Below, piece after piece: positions 18,980 through 28,374 of a DNA stretch of 29,564 nt. The DNA is from Chara braunii. Lineage: Eukaryota > Streptophyta > Charophyceae > Charales > Characeae. Each line of letters starts with the position of its first letter. Within the stretch, counting starts at the first letter, position 1. Position numbers and translations under genes: made by a program. The stretch lies in the NCBI GenBank assembly GCA_003427395.1, contig BFEA01000145.1, forward strand, positions 565,262 to 594,825, read 5' to 3'. The notes under the pieces were generated by a model. The model was not told the origin of the DNA. It worked only from the letters and a program-made list of their open reading frames with translations, and did not search any database.

Positions 18980-20070
18980 GAAGGTGCGCTTGCCGTTTTC
19001 GTTAATTCATACAAGCTTCCAGTATTCTGACCGGTTGGGGTTGAACTTATCAGTGAACCACGTCCCTGGTGGATCTATCCCTTTTGGCTCCCCCAGGTCT
19101 GCCCACTCTTGCGGGATAGCTTCAATAATTGCTCCCAGTTTTTCCTTCACTGTTCTCAAGTTACCCAACTTCTCTTTTAGGTCTGGTATCGAGATTCAGT
19201 CACCTCTAAATTCATCCCAAATGTCTTTCACTCGAACAACAGTTACTCTTCTTTCGATCCAAACTCGCCCAAAACTGCTTGCAACTCTTTCTGTTGCAAA
19301 CCAGTTCCCAAGTCGATCTCTCACCTTGGGGTTATCGAAAATAATTTGCAGAAGAATTTCTTGTTTGGTAAGTGGCTCCGCTCACCGATCTGGTTTGACC
19401 TTCTGTCAGGCCTTCAGTATCCTCTTCTAGATTTCCAACTCCACTGGTATACGGAGGTAAGATTCAATCCAAATGCAGGCCCAAACATCTTCGGGGCTTA
19501 AGAGGTGCCAACTGTCCATCATCATCTGCTCCGCCAAGAAGAGACAGTGTTCATTTGAATTAGCAGTCAGTGCTTTCACCATCCACTTTGAGAGCATTGC
19601 AGCGTTTTGTTGACCTGGATCTTTCAGACCTTGTCCTTCGTCCTGCCGGTTATGGCATATCGTATCCCAAGGAACTTTGGAGAGGAAACCTTATGTTTCT
19701 TTGTCGAATGGTTTTTAGATGAATCTGGAAGATCTCCTTCTTACTATAATTTTCGCTTTCGCTCTCAGTCGTGTGACTTTACCCACATACCACATGAGTG
19801 CTAGCAACGCCACGTTGACCACCAATGTTCTTCCCATAAGTGATAGGTGCGGGGTTTTTCCCCATGTAGCTAGTCGGTGTAGTATTTTTTGTTGTAAGAG
19901 TTTGTCTTGGTCTGCAGCACAAGAAAGCATTGCCACCTTTACTCTAAGAAACCTTTCAGATTGGTTGTCTTCAACCCTTCTAATACCATATTGCACCTCA
20001 AGGGAGAATAAGCTTGGAAGCAAATACGAAGACTTCGACCAATTGATGCCTGCATCCGATAACTCCTTGT
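18980..20070 (-). pseudogene. LINE ORF2 post-RT (thumb/connector) region
   Basis: On - a frame around 19850-19740 encodes KILHRLATWGKTPHLSLMG, the conserved segment after the L1-type RT. Further left, pieces such as WADLGEPKGIDPPGTWF (around 19120-19060) are read in a different frame. This supports one continuous decayed ORF2 rather than separate genes. Confidence 0.65.
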
Positions 20071-20071
20071 A

Positions 20072-21147
20072 CTATCGCAGGTAGGCTCTAAGTGGCCATA
20101 GTGAGCACTCTGTGTTTTCTACCACTGCTAACATGTCATCTGCTAGGGCCTTAACCCTATAGTTATGACCGCCAACTCTGAGTCCTTTGATGTCTTGATG
20201 AACCTGAATGTTGCATAGAACGTTTTCTAGTTGCACGGCAAAGGGGAGAGGTGCCAAAGGGCAACCCTGCCTCAAGGACCGTGATAGGTTGAACGACTTC
20301 GAGAAGTGTCCGTAGATCATTACAAATGTAGCTGAGAAGAAGTACATCACCACCACCCATCTGCACAAGTTATCCTTGAAGCGTAGCCACATCAGCGTTG
20401 TAAGGACATATGACCAATTAACTCGATCGTACTGAGATAAATAAAATGCGCGTATCAAAATTTAAAACTTGTCGACAAATCTTAAAAAATGTTTGGCAAA
20501 CAAAAAAACTTACTCAAAAAAAAAAAAAAAAAAAAATCGAAGGCTCGAAAAAAAACAAACAAGGTCAATGAATTTTTACAAAAGTTACAAGCGATTAAAA
20601 AGTTATCTATTTTTTATGGTAATCTGCCTGTTCAAAAAGTAGCAAAAAAATCGTATACTTATTCCGACAAACAAAAGAGTTTGCCTTCTCCATGTCCAGC
20701 ACAAAAATTGCATAGTCTAGAGATTCCTCCTGTATTGTTTCCATCACTTCCATCGCTGTAATTATGTTGGTGAAGATGAACCTGCCTCTAACGAACGTAG
20801 CCTGGTCATCCAAAATTAAGTCTGGGAGGTATCTAGCTAACCGTCTTGCGAGAATTTTAGCCATGATCTTGTATCCCACATTCAGCAGGGAGATAGGTCT
20901 CCAGTTACGGATGTTGTTTCTATCTCCTTTTTTGAATAAAACGAAGAACTTCGTTGTATGCATTCCGCGGCAGCAAACCTCCCGTCAAGACTTCGTTGTA
21001 GATATTGACCAAGTCCTGGCCCAACGTATGCCAGAACACCGTGTAAAATTCTAAAGGTAAACCGTCATCTTCTGGGACTTTCCCTTTGGCCATCGTGCGT
21101 AGTGTGACTTTTGCTTCCTCCACTGTAACTGACCTATCTAAATCCAA
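20072..21147 (-). pseudogene. LINE reverse transcriptase domain, split by an insertion
   Basis: In order on -: AKGKVPEDDGLPLEFY (RT motif 0/1 region), NWRPISLLNVGYKIMAKILA with QATFVRGRFI (motifs 1-2), VLDMEKA (motif A, aspartate kept), then after the 250-bp insertion YDRVNW, SLRQGCPLAPLPF (motif B) and LADDML (motif C, both aspartates). One frameshift lies near 20950, between LLPR and the VLFKKGDRNN block. The frames on either side of the insertion become continuous if exactly 250 bases are removed. The enzyme would prime reverse transcription at a nicked target, but this copy is dead. Confidence 0.92.
20433..20682 (+). other. rps4: NUMT: 5' end of a mitochondrial rps4 gene inserted in the LINE
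   Basis: On + an ATG at 20446 starts a reading with KFKTCR and NVWQTKKLT, matching the N-terminus of plant-type mitochondrial ribosomal protein S4 (RFKTCR..L.GNV...ELT). After a 22-base A-run and a frame change, it continues with IKKLSIFYGNLPVQK, matching the family's KLSLFYGDLPI block. S4 is a primary binder of small-subunit rRNA in the mitoribosome. Only about 79 codons are present and the piece ends abruptly at the LINE junction, so it is a non-functional transferred fragment. It is A+T- and lysine-rich, unlike the flanks. It interrupts the LINE between the A and Y of its EKAYDRVNW motif without loss or duplication of bases. The organelle could in principle be a plastid, but the sequence fits mitochondrial S4 better. 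Confidence 0.85.
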
Positions 21148-21759
21148 TCATCCATGTTCTAGCAATCTTACTTTAAAGTTATTCCAACGTGCATTGTCTT
21201 TCGCTAGATTCTGGTATGCTCCTTCCTCCGGCCGCCTTGAGGTCAGTATATCATGAAAGTAGCTTGCTGCATAGTTACACAATTTCTGAGGCTGCACCGC
21301 CGGTGGGTTAGTGTCTGAGAAGGGATGAGGTAACTCCCTCATGAGCTGAGTCGTTCTCCTTGGAAGCAGTTTATGAAATAACTATTTTGTTATTCGGTAA
21401 TCGGCAACAATGCCCTTCACTTTGGCCTCTTCGCCCAGATATCTGCCTTCTCCTGTTGTAGGTTATCCCATACCTCCATCCTCCTTGCTCTTTCCTTTCC
21501 CCAAACCAGTTATGATATCGGGTGCTTCCGCATTCTACTCTCAGCATATTTCACTCTCCGTCTTTCCATCGTTGAATTCTTGAAAAGACCTTGAGCAGGT
21601 TGGACACTGTCTGGGTACCGATTTCCCACCAGTCTGTTAACGATTCGAATTGCTCCTTCTGGTTTGACCACCTCTCCCAGAAGTTTAGCACCCATTTCCT
21701 CAGGTTAGGATGTAATAGGTTCTTTGTGTTCAGTCGGAAGTATCCCTGCCCAGAGACGT

Positions 21760-22440
21760 GCTTCTCGCTTAGGTGGAATTCCGCCAGCACCGGAATATGG
21801 TCTGACAAAGGCTGATTGTCCTCACTTATCTTGACTATGGTGTAAATGTTTGCATCATTGACTAGTCGAGACGTCTACCTTTCCTTGATGTGCGTACCAA
21901 GTTTATCCTCTTTCGAGCGAGTGTGACAATCTAAACTGATCGCACAGTTGAAAGCTTGTCATGACGTTCGTGATTGGCAAAATTGTTTTAGCGGAGTCTC
22001 TACCCCCTATCTCTCTATTCTCATCCAGTGTCGGATTCCAATCTTTAGATATAATTAAGTTATCTACGTTAGGTAGACTGAATGAAATGTCTCTCATGAA
22101 AGACTCGCGCTCCTTTCTGATAATTGGTGCGTAGACGATAGCTACAACCTATTCCTGCTAACCTATCCCTATTTTTACCCACGCCCACCGCCCCCATAGA
22201 TCGACATAGTGATCCAGTATATCTACTTCCAGGTCCCCGACTCACCCCTTGGGACGAGGACAACACTTGTGGAGAGTCTCACCAATCCCCTAGGTTAGCA
22301 AATTTATCCTCGTTTAATCTCATTTCCTGTAGACACATTATGGAAACGTGGTTCTCATGAATCCATTTCTTGAGTTTTGCCTTCTTTCCCTTGCCCGTAG
22401 TATCTCCAAGTCCACACACATTTAATGAAGCGATTGAGAG
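21760..22440 (-). pseudogene. LINE APE-type endonuclease domain
   Basis: On - the N-terminal motif LSIASLNVCGLGD and IMCLQEMRL (catalytic glutamate) appear at 22440-22315. Next comes a VYAP block near 22125, SKDWNPTLDENREIGG (the GD(F/W)N motif, with SKDW) near 22040, and PLSDHIPVLAEF (the SDH motif) near 21800. A TGA follows at about 22278, with more stops and frame changes. The enzyme nicks the target for target-primed reverse transcription; here it is inactive. Confidence 0.85.
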
Positions 22441-22441
22441 C

Positions 22442-22762
22442 TTAACTATTTATTATACTGCCAACTGCAGATTGAATATGAAAGGAACTAGGTCTACCTG
22501 ATCTGTTGACCCTTGCATAACCTTCGTTCACCCAGACTCTTGTCAACGCCTCGCGAACAAAAAGCGATTCAAGTCTTTTGTCTTTGTGGAGCCTGATTTT
22601 TAGTTTCATAAAATATTTGGTTGAAAGTCTGACGGAGAGTGCGATTCGACTCAGATCTTGATTTCTTCCATCTGCAAACCATGCTAGAGAGACTAATCTT
22701 AGGCCCATTCCTTTCAAACCACTGGCAACCAATGCATCTGGGGATAACCTAACATTTATCAC
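22442..22762 (-). pseudogene. Possible ORF1 remnant upstream of the LINE endonuclease
   Basis: A 106-codon open frame ends just before the endonuclease start, where ORF1 of an L1-type element should end. It has many basic residues but no visible CCHC knuckle, so assignment is by position only. Confidence 0.3.
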
Positions 22763-23295
22763 AGGTACGTTGTCGGTGCGAATACCCTTACAAGTGTATC
22801 CGCCCTGGTCTTTGCAAGCGACAGAAAACAGTTTGATTTAAAGTTTAAGTATGTCGCGTTCGGCGCTGCCGCGTCTGTAACTTATGTTGACTAGGTGGTT
22901 GACTAGAGTAAAGAGTGTGTGGGCGCGCAAGTTTGAGGCGCGCGTGATTTTCCCTTCGTTTGGTTACACTGGCAGATGTGGCGTGGATTTTGGTCAGCAT
23001 ATGTCATCTTTGTCCTGGTTGAACTGATTAGCCTATGAACACCTTGTTCTTTGGTTCCGCGTGGTACGATGGACAGTTTAGTGAGTCGGTGTGGACTTAC
23101 GCGGAAATCCAGATGATGGGATTTGATGGATTTGGCTAGGGACGAGTAGCCGTGGTGAGGCCGGTAGACCGACATGAGTTTTTGGGTAGTCCCTTGTGCA
23201 AGTATGGGCCGGGAAAGTGGTATAGGGCATTTCCTTGGCCCCAAGGGCCGTGCGCTGCCTCTCTATAAGGCGTGTCAGGCCTCCTAGTACCAGGC
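22763..23295. other. Spacer without supported gene
   Basis: Short frames only. GC-rich words (GGGCGCGCAAG, GAGGCGCGCGTG) near 22921. It could hold the LINE 5' UTR. Confidence 0.4.
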
Positions 23296-23362
23296 TTGGG
23301 CTTAGCCCTATAGGTTACAGCACCGGACTGGTACGCAGCAGATCCAGGGATCGAGGCCAACG
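23296..23362 (+). other. tRNA-like sequence with A and B boxes
   Basis: A box TAGCCCTATAGG (23303-23314) and B box GGGATCGAGGCC (23347-23358) are 44 bases apart, as in tRNA genes. The T-stem and acceptor stem do not pair, so this is a SINE promoter or a tRNA relic rather than a tRNA. Confidence 0.45.
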
Positions 23363-23501
23363 ACGTGTGATAAGGGAGCGAAGGAGCGCGGCAACAGGGC
23401 TTGAGGGGTTGATGGGCCGGTAGGACTATCCCCCTCGCCTTTTGCTACCGTGGGGGCCGCAGCTTTCGCCTGATTACTGCGTGCTTTGTGGTTCTTATAT
23501 G

Positions 23502-23524
23502 TCCATATATATATATATATATAA
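23502..23524. repeat. (AT)n microsatellite
   Basis: About ten AT units. Confidence 0.9.
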
Positions 23525-23828
23525 TTTTATTTCGAAGTTTTAAAACTATTATTATTTATCCCACACCCGTAGGTGGGCGCGAAGCGCGCAGGGGGGGGGT
23601 ATGTCGTAGTCACGGGAGTGCCTGTAGTGTGGATGCCAACTGTTTCGGGGTTGCGCCGCGGTGCCGAGGATGTGGCTGGCACTCGAAGGCCCAGCTCAGT
23701 GGCTACACCCATGAACTGTTGAAATACAGACCTGTGTTCGGAGCCAGATGGTGCGATTTAATGAGTAAAAGCCATATCTCTGACTGCCCCGAGCCATTTT
23801 TGCAGAGCCGTAGGGGATTGCCGGGTGC

Positions 23829-23925
23829 GTCCTTCGGGACACCCGTTAACAATTGGAGTGATTCTAAGAAGGATAGCATGACCCCAGCGCAAGGACGATA
23901 TACATAAGACGGGCGGGACCGGGCA
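23829..23925 (+). pseudogene. Degenerate U6 snRNA copy with A-rich tail
   Basis: Begins GTCCTTCGGGAC like U6 and keeps GTTAA-AATTGG, ATAGCATG, AGCGCAAGGA and ACATAA in order. The essential ACAGAGA box has become TTCTAAG and the internal stem-loop is altered, so it cannot act in splicing. An A-rich tail (from 23934) follows after a G+C-rich 3' extension. The tail suggests retroposition by LINE machinery, as for known U6 retropseudogenes. Confidence 0.8.
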
Positions 23926-24235
23926 AGTACCAGCAAAAAAAAAAAATAATAAAAAAAAATTGTCTACGGATCGATTAAGGCTGACCCGGCCCCGAGGAGC
24001 CGTAGGTACACTGCAAAGGAGGTTTTCGGGGCCGCCACCTTTGTCCGACCAGCCTGCGCGACAGCGAGTAGATCACGGTGCTGATCGCTGTCAACATAGG
24101 GGCGGAGGACTAATTGAACCGTCGGGTAACTGGTTCCTCACAACCTCCCCCTCGGGATAGCGGGGGGGGTACAGGTCGATTGATTTCCACTGCAACAGTT
24201 GGGTCGCCGGGGGGACCAAATCTGGGTATGAGTCA

Positions 24236-24294
24236 GTGCCAGGTGCGTTAAGAAACGAGGGATGTGTGACCTCTCGTTAACGCCGTGGGGCACT
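24236..24294. repeat. Imperfect hairpin immediately upstream of the U6 copy
   Basis: GTGCC and GCGTTAA on the left pair with TTAACGC and GGGCAC on the right, with additional pairing (ACGAG/CTCGT) inside. It replaces the place where a TATA box and upstream element would be expected for a Pol III U6 gene. Confidence 0.6.
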
Positions 24295-24305
24295 ACCGTG
24301 GGTAA

Positions 24306-24323
24306 GTCCTTCGGGACATTCGT

Positions 24324-24355
<32 letters not shown>

Positions 24356-24399
24356 GGCTCCCGAGCAAGGATAGTACGCATAAGTGGAGAAGAACTTTT
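24306..24399 (+). ncRNA. U6 snRNA-like gene or well preserved copy
   Basis: The sequence keeps the 5' hairpin GTCC-TTCG-GGAC, GTTAAAATTGGAACGATACA, the catalytic ACAGAGA box, the GATTAGCATGG stretch with the AGC triad, AGCAAGGAT, and ACGCATAA. It ends at TTTT (24396-24399), a Pol III terminator, for about 94 bases against about 102 in plants. U6 pairs with the 5' splice site and U2 and coordinates the catalytic metals of the spliceosome. The internal stem-loop departs from consensus (CTCCCGAGCAAGGATAGTAC), with possible compensating pairs, so this could be a recent pseudogene. No TATA box near -30 was seen. Confidence 0.75.
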
Positions 24400-24889
24400 C
24401 GTTCTTGCTTTTATCCAGTCACTGTGCGATCCGATCTTTGTGCTGTCAGAATAGCGGAGCGCTAGTTGTTGTAGACAACAACGCGAGATAGGAGACAGTG
24501 TGCGTGGGGAAAAGGGAGGTTTGAACGAACCGGGGCACGATGCTGCGCCGGGTTCGATTGGGAATGGAGATGGCAGGAGGCTGGGCGCAGCGAGGAGGGA
24601 GGAACTCACTCGGTTCTTAGCCGTTTTGAGCAGGGAAAACAAGCCAGGTACATGTGTATCGAAGAGAGAGGTGGCAGGGCAGAGTTGGAGAATGGCAGAG
24701 TAGTGGACAAGAGGCATGGGTGCCAGACAACGGAGTGACGGAAGGCAGCGGAACAGCGCAGCGGAAGGTGAGACTGAGCTGTTGGAGGGAACGAAAGATG
24801 GTACCGTGAACCTGGACGCAGTTCGCGCCAGGGTACGGGCGGAGTACAGGCGGAAGGTGTTTGACCGGGGGAGATAAGAAAAACGGAGA

Positions 24890-25210
24890 TCCCACCCGAT
24901 TCTCGGTGAAATCGAGCGGACAGGAAGAGGCGAGTTCGGGGTTTTACCCCGGGCGACCTCGTTGGGGAGGTTAGATTTGGTAGTAAGTTAGTACGATTAG
25001 AGTGGGGGAGAGAAAGTACTGCGCGGAGATGGTGGGGGGAGGTTACGGCAGAAGAAGGAAAACGCGAGATTTCGCTCGACTCTTAATAGAATCGAGCGAG
25101 GTAAAGTCTCAGACTGTGTTCTTTTTGTATGGCGAATCGGATGAAGAGGACGGATTCGGGGGGGGGGAAGTTAGTATGCTAGGAGTTAGATAGGAGTAAG
25201 ATTGCGCGGA
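24890..25210. repeat. G-rich stretch with two diverged ~150-bp direct repeats
   Basis: Two segments share ATCGAGCG near the start, GTTAGTA(C/T)G in the middle and TGCGCGGAG at the end (about 24900-25040 and 25065-25220). Poly(G) runs reach 11 bases. No gene is supported from 24400 to 25330. Confidence 0.5.
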
Positions 25211-25331
25211 GTGACGAGAAATGAAGGCTGAGCGAGGGAGGGAAGAGCGACCTTGGGAAGATGAGTGAATCTTTCCATGATTGAACGGAAGGTTCGTCTC
25301 GGGAAATTGGTTATCCTAGAGTTGGGCGCAG

Positions 25332-26211
25332 CTACCTATTAATTCCCGTACACACGCCGGCGTGTCTGCGTTGAACGAATCCGTGGCCATAGGTGCACCA
25401 GGGGCTTCGCTCCTACCGATGAGGATGCAAACAGGGAGGGGTCGCGTGGTTGAAGACTTACCTGGTTGGCGACGAGACGGACTAGCGGGGAGGCGAGTGG
25501 TGACCCCGAGTTGCGTAGCAACCCGACGTACAGGGTGGTAGCGTCCGCCCCCTCCGCCTTAGTAATTCCGGATGAGCCCGGCCTCATAAGCGGCTAGGTG
25601 CATAGCATGTAGAAGGGAGGAAAAAAGGGAAGAGGGAACACTTACCTCGAAAACAGACTCGGTACCGGCTCTCAACGATAAGCCTCCCTGCGCTGTGAAG
25701 GGGGGAAGATCAGTCAGCCACTACCCTCCCGACCGGCCAAAGTAGCTCGAGACGAGCAGCGGGAGTGAAGTCATCCAAGCCACTGCTCTCGGCACATTCG
25801 GCCTGAACCTTCCTACGTGGCAGAGACTACGAATGAGTAACCTGGCCGAAGGACCTGGCCAGAAGCATCGGGTAGGGGTAGGAGAGAGCCGAGGGTGGTG
25901 ATAAGAGAGTACGTACCTGTTGGTGGGGGCGGTTGCAGTTGAGCTTCACAGCTGCCGCTGGTGCTGGTGGTACCGTGAGCTGTTGTGTTCCCCGGCGCCT
26001 TGGGTGCTGCATATGGCGATCTGCACACCTTGCTTAGAGGAGGCTGTGGTGTATTCAAGTTACACAGCGCAGGTGCACACTGAGGACCTACAATTGCGGA
26101 GGACTGTGCGGCGCTGCTACTGATTTTGGCCATACATAGTAGCGACTTGTTGTTCATAGGGCACAGGTCGCGGCTGCGAACTGCGGGCGGGGTTGGTGCT
26201 ACTGCCTGCAT
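25332..26211 (-). CDS. Four-exon gene model, function unknown
   Basis: On -: exon 1 26211-25917, exon 2 25692-25646, exon 3 25593-25462, exon 4 25412-25332. Donors are CAG/GTACGT, GAG/GTAAGT and CAG/GTAAGT. Acceptors are CCTTCACAG, GCACCTAG and ATCGGTAG. Introns are 224, 52 and 49 bases. The exon lengths (295, 47, 132, 81) join in one frame from ATG to TAG, 184 codons. Exon 1 encodes a low-complexity, A/S/P/Q/T-rich region. Exon 3 ends TTLYVGLLRNSGSPLASPLV and exon 4 adds a short basic C-terminus. No domain is recognised, and no signal peptide or membrane segment is evident. The first three exons are the stronger part; exon 4 has a weak acceptor. The true start may lie further upstream, where the frame is open to a TAA near 26255. 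Confidence 0.45.
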
Positions 26212-26259
26212 TTGATTACTACATACGGCTGGTGTTGTGGACTCTGCACAGACCGCTGA

Positions 26260-27190
26260 TTATCGGCGACTGTACTACATGCACAGGCTACAGTGGATTG
26301 TGGGCCGCTGTGTACCGCTACAGTTGCTGCGATAAGTTGTTGTTGTGCTTCCTGGTTGCTACGATACCCACTGCCACTCCGTTGACTGTGCGAACTGTGG
26401 AATGTCCTAGCCTGTATATCTACTACAGCAACTGTTGGGCGTACTGCAGATTGCTGCGGGAGACTAAGCAGCACTGTGCTGTTGAGTACGTCGGGCCAGC
26501 CCGCAAGGGGCGATTGCAGTACGCACAGCATTGCAGCACTGGTCTGCGGTACACCCCGGACCTCCTTTGAGTGTTTTAGTCTCGAGCTGTTCAGATTTTG
26601 AGGAGTCGTCAGGGGGATTGTGATCAGCAGTTCAGACTTGGATTTGACCAAGCTAATACGTTGGTTGCCATTGCGGGGCCCTCAGGCGTTGAAGATTACA
26701 AGGCCCTCTCCAGTGAGTTTGAGAGCACCCCTCTTGTATCTGAGAGTCTCAAAACCATCTCTTCCTATCCTTCTTACTCTAAGTCCGGTCTTGTTCTGAG
26801 GGGAAGGCGGCAGGCGGGATTGCAACCCATAGGACCGCATCAAGACTATGTGGGAAGTCCTCCCACCGATTGCGGGAGCTCTGCCGGAGCCTAGGCGAGG
26901 CTCTGGAGGCAGGGAACTGACAGGTAAACCATTACTTTTCCCCTATATATCCAAAGTTATAACCCCTATTTTTTACCTGATGCATCTTTGACTGAATATA
27001 TGGTGACCAGCCCTATCTTATTTTTGGTTTGACTTCAGGAGATTGAACCAGACTAAGTAAAGGAATGTTTGTGAAGTCTCAGTTTCAGTTTTGTTGTTTG
27101 TATGAACTCAGACTTTTAAAAGGAACTGCATCTGGGGGAAAGGCAGGATGGGGTTTTGTTTTGCTTGATGGTTGACCGGGTCGTTAAGGC
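26260..27190. other. Region without an assignable gene
   Basis: 26200-26570 is rich in CTG/CAG-type words and open on both strands, giving C/Y-rich or Q/S/T/V-rich translations. Neither is recognised. A 98-codon open frame on + at 26598-26894 also lacks recognisable motifs. 26930-27190 is A+T-rich with no gene seen. Confidence 0.4.
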
Positions 27191-27198
27191 TGGGGAGT

Positions 27199-28135
27199 CC
27201 CCATAAGTTTGGGGAACCCTAGTGCTTTGTTTTATTTTGGTTTTGCATGGAGAAGTCAAACCCTTCTATAAGTTTAGGGGGTCTGATTACTCAGTAGGCT
27301 GCAATGTCCCCATAAGTTTGGGGAGACCCAGTGCTATGGTTTGCATAGAGGGTCAGGTTGTTCTGTAAGTTCAGGTGACCTGACTGCTCTGACCTGTGAG
27401 AGGTTTGACTGTGTTTGATTTTTAGGGACTCGGAGCGCTCAATAAGTTTTGGTGCCTAGGGTTGCTTTGTTTTTATTGGGATTTTTACTTGTTTCTTTGG
27501 TTTCTGAACAAGGAGACCGAGTTGTTCTGTAAGTTCATGTGGCTCAGTCTTTTCCTGCTCTTTATTCTGAAGAAATAATCTTGGCAAAGAGGCAGACCCT
27601 TTTGTAAGTTCAGGGGGTTTGACTCGATGCCACACACATTATGACTCAGATATAAACGAATCTGGCAGAGAGTTGGACCCTTCTGTAAGTTCAGGGGGTT
27701 TGGCTCAAAGCCTCGCACATGCTGGAACCCAATGATTATAATTTAGCTATACTTTATTACTACTCTATCTAAGAACGAACTAATCAGACTGTTCTTTAAG
27801 TTTAGGTGGTCTGACTAAAGCCGTATCACAACTTGAAGAGAGTACAACTAAGAATAGAATTGATGGTAAACTGGGGCGGGCTGAACTTAAGTTAGTTCAG
27901 TCGTATGCAACCTTAGTAGACAAAGGTAAAGATACGTATATATTACTTGGATACTTTGGATACTTTAAACAGTCCAGGGCGACTAGAATGGTCTAGTGAT
28001 GTGCCCAAAGAAGAGAAAAGTAGTTGTGCCCTCTGTTTGTGTATATTTGGCCAAGTCAGAACGCTCTATAAGTTTAGGTATTCTGACTATAGGCCTGGCT
28101 AAGTTGAGCTGTTCTGTAAGTTTAGGCGGTCTGAC
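27199..28135. repeat. Array of at least twelve hairpins with invariant TAAGTT loop
   Basis: TAAGTT loops start at 27204, 27269, 27313, 27366, 27443, 27530, 27605, 27686, 27797, 27888, 28069 and 28117. The flanking arms are complementary but change together: CCCCA/TGGGG (27204, 27313), CTA/TAG (27269, 28069), CTG/CAG (27366, 27686), CAA/TTG (27443), CTGAACT/AGTTCAG (27888). Many have a second outer stem: GTCAGG/CCTGAC at 27366, TCAGAC/GTCTGA at 27797, AGTCAGAA/TTCTGACT at 28069. No ORF covers the array. Confidence 0.85.
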
Positions 28136-28374
28136 CTATGCCTTATGTAAGCTGGGTATAATGGGTTAAATCATTGAGAGGTCATGAACTATTGTTTGTT
28201 CAAGTTGACTTGGGGGATGGTGAGAGTACTTACCTTTGTGGTTTGGCTTGCATGTGACTGAGTGAGGTTACTACTTGGTCTAAGTTTCAGTTTAATAGGT
28301 AGCCGTTTTAGTCGCTCGCCGCGTGCTAGAGCCATAGGAGATAGTTTCAATTCCTGCATTTTCTGAGCTAAGTT

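Larger units (their letters stand above)
17930..22762 (-). mobile_element. Inactive L1-type LINE (non-LTR retrotransposon)
   Basis: Reading leftward: a possible ORF1 remnant (22762-22442), an APE-type endonuclease (22440-21760), RT (21150-20070), the post-RT region with an L1-like GRTLVVN..LL..MWY block (about 19740-19850) and a C-terminal zf-RVT domain (18605-18067). The domain order and the zf-RVT end are typical of plant and green-lineage L1-like elements. Stops and frameshifts occur throughout. No poly(A) tail is visible, so the 3' limit is approximate. A 250-bp mitochondrial fragment interrupts the RT. Confidence 0.9.

Noticed and set aside
23560-23828. Possible SRP (7SL) or other small RNA upstream of the degenerate U6
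   Set aside because: Only a short GTGCCTGTAGT resemblance to the Alu domain; the rest does not match.
27199-28135. TAAGTT loops as simple 5' splice sites (GTAAGT when preceded by G)
   Set aside because: Only some copies have the G, exon-like AG before it is missing, and the constant feature is the loop with paired arms.
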